From Terriglobia bacterium (lineage in GTDB: Bacteria > Acidobacteriota > Terriglobia > UBA7540): a DNA stretch of 7,975 nucleotides. Shown piece by piece: positions 1 through 5,185 of this stretch. The first letter of the stretch is position 1. Each line of letters starts with the position of its first letter. The stretch is from contig JAIQGB010000195.1 of NCBI GenBank assembly GCA_020072905.1, positions 1 through 7,975 on the forward strand, read 5' to 3'. The translations under genes were made by a program, and so were the position numbers. The notes under the pieces were generated by a model. The model did no database searches, was not told the origin of the DNA, and saw nothing but the letters and a program-made list of their open reading frames with translations.

Positions 1-701
1 GTGTTCTGAACGAAGGCAGCTACTGCAGTTTGAATGATGGCGCGGGCCCGCTCGTCAAGGTGATGCGCAGCCTCGAAGACCGTCCAGCCCAGGCCCTCGT
101 AATTGCTGTCCTGGAGCATGGACTCGATTTCTGCCTGCACTTTGGAACGGTCGGCGAGATTGCGGCTCCGCCCTTGCCAGACCGCGTGTTCAACCGCTGC
201 GATCAATAGTTGCTTGGGGAAGACCACATTGGCGCCATATGCCGGGCCGTAGTCACGCACCGAGCTGGCTCCAATCAGGTTGGTGAGCGCTTTGTTGCTG
301 GCAACAACCCAGACGTCGCTCTGAGGAATGGCGGTCTGTTTGCGGAGGTATTCGAAAAGCGTGGGGCTGGTGGGCGCAAGCTTGCCCCAGTCATCCACAC
401 GCTGCCAGTTGCCGGTCAGAATGCTGGAAGTCGCGTTGAAGTGCGCGGTGACGCCATCATTCCGAACTTGCCGATAGAGTAATGATTGAGGTCCCAAGTC
501 GTTTGCCAGGTGTGGGATGTTGGCGCGCCCCGCCGGCGAAAAGGTTTCCTGATCCCGAACACCGCCGAAAATGACCACGATGACCTTGCAGCCATCCGCA
601 CATTTCCGGGAGGTGCCACGGCCGCAGAGCGGGCGGGATAAAATGATTCGCGCCAGCAGCAGACCGGCAGCCCGAAGAAAGACGCGTTTGGAGAGGTCCA
701 T
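1..701 (-). CDS. Exported alkaline phosphatase/sulfatase-superfamily-like protein, N-terminal part (cut by left edge)
   Basis: An open frame runs from ATG at 701-699 to the left edge without a stop, giving 233 residues; the C-terminus is outside the window. GGAG at 716-713 lies 11 nt upstream of the ATG. Residues 4-10 read SKRVFLR, close to the Tat consensus SRRxFLK with KR for RR, followed by a hydrophobic stretch to about residue 26 (interrupted by R18), so export is likely. The mature part begins with a buried strand and turn, VIVVIFGGVRDQE (about 40-52), followed by NIPHLA. LTG at 95-97 and PTLFEYLRKQ around 113-122 follow. This order (metal-binding strand, 'IPxL', 'SxLTG', 'PTxFEYLRK') is what I know from alkaline-phosphatase-superfamily enzymes such as sulfatases and type I phosphodiesterases. 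The usual Cys/Ser/Thr nucleophile before LTG is not obvious: the aligned stretch reads HFNATSS. Activity and substrate are therefore open, and the protein could be a non-catalytic or divergent member. It is transcribed divergently from the TPR gene. Confidence 0.72.
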   Translation of the reverse strand, partial: MDLSKRVFLRAAGLLLARIILSRPLCGRGTSRKCADGCKVIVVIFGGVRDQETFSPAGRANIPHLANDLGPQSLLYRQVRNDGVTAHFNATSSILTGNWQRVDDWGKLAPTSPTLFEYLRKQTAIPQSDVWVVASNKALTNLIGASSVRDYGPAYGANVVFPKQLLIAAVEHAVWQGRSRNLADRSKVQAEIESMLQDSNYEGLGWTVFEAAHHLDERARAIIQTAVAAFVQN

Positions 702-761
702 ATTGGCAAACGCTCCGTGGCGTCTACCGCGGACTTCGCGACGGAGTCCCTCGTGGCCTGA

Positions 762-770
762 AATATACCA
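762..770 (-). promoter_or_regulatory. Candidate extended -10 promoter for the leftward phosphatase/sulfatase-like gene
   Basis: Read on the minus strand, 770 to 762 gives TGGTATATT. This is an extended -10 element (TGN followed by TATATT, five of six matches to TATAAT). No good -35 hexamer lies 17 bp upstream (CCATCA), which extended -10 promoters can tolerate. The start of transcription would be near 755, leaving an untranslated leader of about 54 nt before the ATG at 701. The rest of 702-965 shows only a small GGAGG/CCTCC inverted repeat (815-819 with 826-830), and I see no convincing promoter for the TPR gene there. The call rests on pattern match alone. Confidence 0.35.
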
Positions 771-965
771 CAGTCCGAGGGGCCTGATGGTCCGCCCCTG
801 GTGCGCGTGCCGTTGGAGGCCTTGACCTCCCAGCTCTTTCGGGTTTGAATCTAAGCGTGCCAACGATACCCGGACAGATTTGCATGAATCGGCAGCCCGG
901 CGAACCGGGGAATGGTGTTGGCGTCTTGGTCTTACTTTGTGAGGAGCAGGGGCGAGGAGTGAACG

Positions 966-3485
966 GTGAGGGTCAAGGGGCAAGTTAAAGGAAGAACTCT
1001 TCTCGCTTGGGTGTTTTCGGCCGCCTTCATCTTGGGCGCGTGCGCGCTGCCGTTAGCAGGAAGCGAGGCGCAGAAATCGCCCGCCAGCACCCGCTTTGAG
1101 GAGGCGCAGAAACTCCTTCGCCAGAGAAATCCCGATGCGGCACTAGCCGAGGCGGAGGCGGGGTTGAGGCTCGATCCGCGAAGCGTCGAGGGCTTGGACT
1201 TGGTCGGCATCATCTACGTGCAGAAACAGGACTATGCCCGGGCGATCGAGACCTTCGAGCGGGCATTGAAGATTGATCCCCGCTCCGCGCGGACACTCAA
1301 CAGTCTGGGCAATACGTATCTGGCTCAGGGGAAGCGTGAACTTGCCGAGAAGGAATTTCGCGAGGCCTTGCGTTTTCACCCGGCAGACCACGACGCCAAC
1401 TACAATCTCGGGCTGGTCCTGCTAAGTCGGAAAGAGGCCCGGCAAGCCATTGTTTATTTCAGTCGCGTCCGGCCCCAGGACTCCGAAGTGCTTACGAATC
1501 TCGCCCAGGCGTATTTCGCCGCAGGCCAAAAAGCGAAGGGACTGGAGGTGGCAAAGTCGCTCTCGGAGCGGGGTAAGAATGAAGTTCGCACGCACTTCAC
1601 CCTGGGAATTCTATTGGCCGGCCAAAAACTGTATCCTGAAGCGGTTCACGAATTCCAGCTTGCGGACGCGCTCAAACCCGGTACCTTCGAGATTCTTCAC
1701 AATCTTGGGGAGGCTTGGCTCAAGGCTGGCAGCGCCGCCCAAGCCGAAGAGGTTCTGGAGAGGGCGCGCCGGCTCAACCCTGGCTCCGCGGACACGCTGT
1801 ACCTTCTCGCGCAGTCCGCCGCCGATCAAGGGAAGAACGTCCAAGCCCTGGAGCTGTTGGTGGAAGCGCGCAAGCTGGCGCCCGAGAACACAGATATCAT
1901 TTTTCTCTTGGCCAGGATGAGCATGTTGCTGGACTATTTCGAAGATGCCATCCAAGTGCTGGAAGAAGGGGTGAGAATTGCCCCTCGGCGCGTCGATCTG
2001 CACGCGGCGTTGGGTGAATCCTACTTCACGGTGGGGAAGCTCGACCGCGCGCAGCAGGAATTCAAAACCCTGATTGAGTTGGACCCCTCCGCGCGCTCTT
2101 ATGCGTTTATGGGCCTAAGTTACCGCCATCGGGGGCAATTTGACGAAGCCAAGAAGTACTTCCTCGAGGGACTCCAGAAGGACCCGCGGAACGCGCAGTG
2201 CCTTTTCAATTTGGGATTTATCGGGCACAAGCAAGGGAATTACGCGCTGGCGGAGAAATACCTCGCCGGAGCGCTCGCGTCCCATCCCGACTACAACGAC
2301 GCGCTCTACGAAATGGCGGGCGTGAAGATGTCGGAGAAGAAATACGCGGAGGCGATACCGTTGTTACGACGCGCGGCGCGGCTTTTGCCCCAGCCTGCTG
2401 AAGCCTATTACAAACTCGCCACGGCGGAACGAAACCTGCATCAGACCGAGGTGGCGCAGCGGGATATGAAGGTTTTTGAAACACTATCGAAGGACCCCAA
2501 GTCCGCGCCCTATCCACTGCAGCATCTCTATGAATTTGTGGGTCGGCGCGCGGAGTTGCCTCCTCAAGCGAGGGCTGAGCTTGACCTGAACGAGCTGCAA
2601 ACGGAAGCCCAACGTCATACGGGCCGGCCAAACACCCTCTACCTTCTGGCCGAAGCCTATTTCAAGCGCGGGCGTAACGAGGAAGCGCTGCAGTCGGTGG
2701 AGCAACTCGACCGGGTCAGTGGCGGCGATGCGCGGACGGCCATCGGCGTAGGCGTGCTGCTGGCGCGCTTTGGCCAGCACGCGCAGGCGATCCAACATTT
2801 CCAGACGGCGCTGGCCGCCGACCCCAGCTCCGACGAGGCTCGATACAACCTCGCCAACACTTTCTTTCAGGTCGGCGAATATCAAAAAGCGCTGGAATTG
2901 CTACAAAGCGTCTCACCGGACGCGCAGAAAGACGATGCTTACCTGCTTTTGCTTGGTGATACGTACACACACCTGGGCCGTACTGCTGACGCCATCCCGG
3001 TTCTGCAGATGGCCGTTCTCAACAGCCCCGATAATGACCCGTATTACCTTTCCCTGGCACTTGCGCAGGTCCGTGCCGGCAATTGGGAGGCTGCTTCCAG
3101 AGTGCTGCGCGAAGGGCTGGCGCGCGTTCCGGATTCCGGGCAGCTCTATTGGGGCATGGGTGTGGTTTCCGTTCTTCGCGGGGACAGCGAGCGCGCTGAA
3201 ACCTACCTGAAAAAAGCCATTGATTTGATGCCCTCACGCGAGAGCGCCTATGGGACCTTGGGCATCTTCTATTATGAAGCCGGCCGGTTCAGCGAGGCCC
3301 GTGAAACACTTCAAAGGTATAGCGCGCTGTTCCCCAAGGGGAGGTTTGATGTGAGCCGCATCCGCGAGGCGCTCAGCCGGGCCCTGGCTTCGGGATCCTC
3401 CGCGCGGGCAATGGCTTCCTTGCCTCCGCAGGCGCGCAACGAGTTCCTGCAACTGGCGCTTGCGGTTGCTGAGGCAGAGCGCTGA
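966..3485 (+). CDS. Exported multi-TPR protein (about 21 tetratricopeptide repeats), possible lipoprotein
   Basis: This 839-residue protein starts at GTG 966, preceded by GAGGAG at 954-959 with 6-nt spacing, which fixes the start. The N-terminus has basic residues (R2, K4, K8, R10) and a hydrophobic core at about 11-33, so it is a secretion signal. LGAC at 23-26 fits a lipobox and would put a lipidated Cys at 26; cleavage after A36 by ordinary signal peptidase is the alternative. From about residue 41 almost the whole chain consists of roughly 34-residue TPR units with the expected pattern (LGxxY, small residue, hydrophobic, A, P), ending in phrases such as ALKIDPRS and GLQKDPRN. I count about 14 units, then an irregular linker (KSAPYPLQ to HTGRP, near the middle), then about 7 more. 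The C-terminal tail (last 50 residues or so) has no TPR. TPR solenoids bind other proteins; no catalytic domain is present, so a scaffold or envelope-assembly role is inferred. The gene converges with the LacI-type gene and diverges from the phosphatase-like gene, so it appears to be transcribed alone. Confidence 0.9.
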   Translation: MRVKGQVKGRTLLAWVFSAAFILGACALPLAGSEAQKSPASTRFEEAQKLLRQRNPDAALAEAEAGLRLDPRSVEGLDLVGIIYVQKQDYARAIETFERALKIDPRSARTLNSLGNTYLAQGKRELAEKEFREALRFHPADHDANYNLGLVLLSRKEARQAIVYFSRVRPQDSEVLTNLAQAYFAAGQKAKGLEVAKSLSERGKNEVRTHFTLGILLAGQKLYPEAVHEFQLADALKPGTFEILHNLGEAWLKAGSAAQAEEVLERARRLNPGSADTLYLLAQSAADQGKNVQALELLVEARKLAPENTDIIFLLARMSMLLDYFEDAIQVLEEGVRIAPRRVDLHAALGESYFTVGKLDRAQQEFKTLIELDPSARSYAFMGLSYRHRGQFDEAKKYFLEGLQKDPRNAQCLFNLGFIGHKQGNYALAEKYLAGALASHPDYNDALYEMAGVKMSEKKYAEAIPLLRRAARLLPQPAEAYYKLATAERNLHQTEVAQRDMKVFETLSKDPKSAPYPLQHLYEFVGRRAELPPQARAELDLNELQTEAQRHTGRPNTLYLLAEAYFKRGRNEEALQSVEQLDRVSGGDARTAIGVGVLLARFGQHAQAIQHFQTALAADPSSDEARYNLANTFFQVGEYQKALELLQSVSPDAQKDDAYLLLLGDTYTHLGRTADAIPVLQMAVLNSPDNDPYYLSLALAQVRAGNWEAASRVLREGLARVPDSGQLYWGMGVVSVLRGDSERAETYLKKAIDLMPSRESAYGTLGIFYYEAGRFSEARETLQRYSALFPKGRFDVSRIREALSRALASGSSARAMASLPPQARNEFLQLALAVAEAER

Positions 3486-3502
3486 TCTTGTTCACAACGG
3501 AA

Positions 3503-4630
3503 CTACCGCCTTGGCCCCCACCCGTCCTGCGACACTGGCGCTGACCTGGAGGTCCCGTTGACCGTGAACAAATCGAGGTTGCTCCTCATGACTACGGCGG
3601 GATTCAAAGAAATCCGCGGTTCGGGACGGATTCCCTCCGTCAGATACCGGACAATGGCACGGAACGCAGTTCGGCCCTGCTCCCGGGGCCGCTGATGAAT
3701 GGTTGCGGCAACTGTGCCTGACTTGACATGAGCGAGCATGGCGGGGAAAAGGTCTGTACAAATGACCCTGACCTTTCCCCCTAAGCCCAACTCTTCAAGA
3801 GCGCGGAGGACCGGCATGGAATTCGCCGTGGCGACGTAAATGCCCTTAACAGGCTGTTGTTGTTCAAGAATGTCTCTGCATTTCAGGTAAGCCTCTCTTG
3901 CTTCATCATGCGTTTCGACAACGGCGGCAATCTTTCCCTTGGGGCAAAACGCTCCAAGACTGGACCGAAAGCCTCTCAGCTTTTGCTCATGATCAACTGT
4001 GGCGTGCATCCCAATAAAGACCACGACGTTTCCGCCCTCATGCAGGAAATATCCCATGAGCTCTCCAGCAAGCGCACCGCTTACCACGGGATCCACTGAG
4101 ATTGAAGTGAGGCGTTTCGTTTCCGGAGCGTCCGTGGCCACGCACACGACTGGGATGTTACGCCTGGCGGCCTCATCGATATAAGGCCGGAGACGGTTTG
4201 GGTAAGCAGGTGAAATCACCAGACCCCTGATATCCTCCTGCAATACATCCCGGACGGCGTCAATTTCATGTTCACCAAACCTCTTATAGGTACGGTGCAG
4301 AATCTTGACACCTAATGGTTCAAACACGCTCGCGGCTTCGAAGATGCCTTCTCGGATGTCGTCGTAGAAAAAAGCGACCTCAAGAGGAAGGGCTACGCCG
4401 ATCGTGAGGCGTTTCTTGGAAGACAAATAGCGGGCTGCGAGATTCGGCCGGTATCCAAGTCTTTGGGCCGCACGGAGAACCCTACGTTTGGTTGCCGGGT
4501 TAACCCCGCCTCGGTTGTGAAGGGCACGATCAACGGTTCCACGCGAAATGCGCAGCGCGTTCGCAATGTCCTGCACGCCAACGTCCTCGGCACCCCGGCG
4601 TGAGGCTGGTTTCGAATCATCAATGGGCAC
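3503..4630 (-). CDS. LacI-family transcriptional regulator with sugar-binding-protein-like effector domain
   Basis: I place the start at GTG 4630, giving 375 residues. A perfect GGAGGAG lies 6 nt upstream (4643-4637), whereas the in-frame ATG at 4687 has no ribosome site and falls where a promoter -10 would be expected. Residues about 17-39 form the LacI-type helix-turn-helix (DIANALRISRGTVDRALHNRGG); the usual TVSRVLN of the family is TVDRALH here. KRRVLRAAQRLGYRPN (48-63) is the third helix region, and AARYL (65-69) is the hinge helix whose Leu normally wedges the minor groove. After LTIGVALP the effector domain resembles the periplasmic sugar-binding (RbsB-like) group: FYDDIREGI, GLVISPAYP, NIPVVCVATDAP, GNVVVFIG, GIYVATANSMPVLRALEELG and VRVICTDLFP. 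Repression or activation in response to a small sugar-like ligand is the family expectation; the ligand is unknown. It is divergent from the TonB-dependent receptor, which is its likely target, along with its own gene. The last roughly 20 residues (TVNGTSRSAPVSQDGWGPRR) are an unstructured tail. Confidence 0.92.
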   Translation of the reverse strand: MPIDDSKPASRRGAEDVGVQDIANALRISRGTVDRALHNRGGVNPATKRRVLRAAQRLGYRPNLAARYLSSKKRLTIGVALPLEVAFFYDDIREGIFEAASVFEPLGVKILHRTYKRFGEHEIDAVRDVLQEDIRGLVISPAYPNRLRPYIDEAARRNIPVVCVATDAPETKRLTSISVDPVVSGALAGELMGYFLHEGGNVVVFIGMHATVDHEQKLRGFRSSLGAFCPKGKIAAVVETHDEAREAYLKCRDILEQQQPVKGIYVATANSMPVLRALEELGLGGKVRVICTDLFPAMLAHVKSGTVAATIHQRPREQGRTAFRAIVRYLTEGIRPEPRISLNPAVVMRSNLDLFTVNGTSRSAPVSQDGWGPRR

Positions 4631-4636
4631 AGCAGT

Positions 4637-4643
4637 CTCCTCC
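4637..4643 (-). promoter_or_regulatory. Shine-Dalgarno site that decides the start of the LacI-type regulator
   Basis: Read on the minus strand this is GGAGGAG, followed by six bases (ACTGCT) and then GTG at 4630-4628. Strength and spacing are near ideal. Translation from the farther upstream ATG at 4687 would add 19 residues (YFPMLRVAYCRPPVEETAV-like) that have no counterpart in LacI-type N-termini. Confidence 0.8.
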
Positions 4644-4683
4644 ACTGGCGGGCGGCAATAAGCCACCCTCAGCATTGGAAAAT

Positions 4684-4712
4684 ACATGCCCTAAGAAATC
4701 AGGATATGTCAA
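4684..4712 (-). promoter_or_regulatory. Possible promoter of the LacI-type regulator
   Basis: On the minus strand a perfect TTGACA -35 hexamer lies at 4712-4707. The -10 is weak: a 17-bp spacer gives GCATGT at 4689-4684, and a better TGTATT (4686-4681) would need a 20-bp spacer. If used, transcription would begin near 4675, leaving a leader of about 45 nt before GTG 4630. It would also exclude the upstream ATG at 4687 from the transcript. Confidence 0.35.
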
Positions 4713-4827
4713 GCTCCTTCGTCACGTTTTTCACGGAAGCCCATCGTCGGAAATCAACCAGCGCGCCTGGGCCGTTTCACACCGCGGAGTTCCTAATCTG
4801 GGCAGCGAGCGGTATGTAGTGCAACTC

Positions 4828-4859
4828 GGCGGGTCACCCCGGCAACAGGGGAGCCCGCC
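4828..4859. repeat. GC-rich imperfect hairpin
   Basis: GGCGGG (4828-4833) pairs with CCCGCC (4854-4859), and a T-G wobble extends the stem. After a small asymmetric bulge, CCCC (4837-4840) pairs with GGGG (4848-4851) around a 7-base loop, GGCAACA. Neither strand has a T tract after the stem, so it is not a classical intrinsic terminator. It could be a structured remnant, a protein-binding site or a partial barrier between the two promoters. Confidence 0.45.
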
Positions 4860-4913
4860 CAGCACCATCGCTCATGCTGTATCCTTAAACTCCGCTTCTC
4901 TGCCAGCGGGCTA

Positions 4914-4925
4914 TGAATCGATTCC
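4914..4925. promoter_or_regulatory. LacI-type operator-like palindrome TGAATCGATTCC
   Basis: The core GAATCGATTC (4915-4924) is a perfect 10-bp palindrome. With its flanks it reads TGAATCGATTCC, one base from the symmetric TGAAxCGxTTCA pattern with a central CG that many LacI-family repressors (CcpA is an example) recognise. It lies about 75 bp upstream of the receptor's predicted -35 and about 285 bp from the regulator's GTG. Binding by the adjacent regulator is inferred from symmetry and position. Confidence 0.45.
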
Positions 4926-4938
4926 GTTGAAGCGCCAC

Positions 4939-4951
4939 GGACAATATGTCC
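4939..4951. promoter_or_regulatory. Short palindrome GGACAATATGTCC, possible regulatory site
   Basis: The arms GGACA and TGTCC flank the centre ATA. The centre lies about 26 bp, roughly 2.5 helical turns, from the centre of the palindrome at 4914-4925, and about 55 bp upstream of the TTGACA at 4999. The symmetry differs from the central-CG LacI pattern, so a different regulator is possible. A 5-bp arm can also arise by chance. Confidence 0.28.
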
Positions 4952-4998
4952 ATTCTAGGGTGGATTAGGTTTTTCTGTAGTATGTCTAAATTTTCCAC

Positions 4999-5027
4999 TT
5001 GACATGGAATCATTACGGACGTAGCGT
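4999..5027 (+). promoter_or_regulatory. Predicted promoter of the TonB-dependent receptor gene
   Basis: A perfect TTGACA (4999-5004) is followed after a 17-bp spacer by TAGCGT (5022-5027). TAGCGT keeps the T, A and final T that matter most in TATAAT. The region before the -35 is AT-rich (TCTAAATTTTCCAC), as in strong promoters. Transcription would begin near 5034, inside the GTGCAC palindrome cluster, giving a leader of about 150 nt before ATG 5186. Confidence 0.5.
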
Positions 5028-5028
5028 G

Positions 5029-5062
5029 CGTGCACGTGCACGAGAGCGTGCTCGTGCACGAG
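5029..5062. repeat. Overlapping GTGCAC palindromes at the predicted receptor transcription start
   Basis: Three nested symmetries are visible. CGTGCACGTGCACG (5029-5042) is a perfect 14-bp palindrome with a central CG. CTCGTGCACGAG (5051-5062) is a perfect 12-bp palindrome. CGTGCACGAG (5035-5044) pairs with CTCGTGCACG (5051-5060) around a 6-base loop, so RNA from this region could form a 10-bp hairpin at its 5' end. Position over the predicted -10/+1 suggests an operator where binding would block transcription. An mRNA 5' stabilising hairpin is the alternative. The alternating purine-pyrimidine tract could also favour unusual DNA structure. Confidence 0.55.
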
Positions 5063-5125
5063 TTCTGGGCAGGTCGACTACTGTGCTTCAGGTAATCAAG
5101 CGAGCCTGTTCACGTCGGGTTCTTG

Positions 5126-5144
5126 GGTCCTTACCCGCAGGACC
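5126..5144 (+). other. Small stem-loop in the receptor leader
   Basis: GGTCC (5126-5130) pairs with GGACC (5140-5144) around a 9-base loop, 29 nt before the AAGGAG ribosome site. The stem is short and has no T tract, so it is at most a minor leader structure. Confidence 0.2.
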
Positions 5145-5185
5145 TTCCCTGGTCAAGATATTGTGTTTGCGAAAGGAGTCGCATT

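Larger units (their letters stand above)
4631..5185. promoter_or_regulatory. Divergent control region between the LacI-type regulator and the TonB-dependent receptor
   Basis: This 555-bp stretch has no convincing gene. It carries outward-facing TTGACA elements about 290 bp apart, several palindromes and a long leader for the receptor. From 4713 to 4827 I see nothing identifiable. A plus-strand reading frame from about 4600 to 4968 has no ribosome site, overlaps the start of the regulator and yields a composition unlike the neighbouring proteins, so I treat it as non-coding. Confidence 0.7.

Noticed and set aside
844..873. TTGAAT with a weak downstream TACCCG as a promoter for the TPR gene
   Set aside because: The -10 match is poor and the alternatives in 830-940 are no better, so I cannot support a promoter call.
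887..898. TGAATCG half-site upstream of the TPR gene resembling the operator at 4914
   Set aside because: Only one half of the palindrome is present (the other half reads GCAGC), so it is not symmetric and probably chance.
3488..3571. Inverted repeat TTGTTCAC / GTGAACAA near the convergent gene ends
   Set aside because: The 8-bp arms are 68 bp apart and one lies inside the regulator's coding region. There is no compact stem or T tract, so it is not a credible terminator.
4600..4968. Plus-strand open frame of 122 codons between regulator and receptor
   Set aside because: It overlaps the start of the regulator on the opposite strand, lacks a ribosome site, has no recognisable domain and runs through the palindromes and hairpin of the control region.
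4705..4986. TATGTC occurring three times (4705, 4945, 4981)
   Set aside because: A 6-bp word with irregular spacing and no shared flanks. Three copies of some hexamer in about 500 bp is not remarkable.
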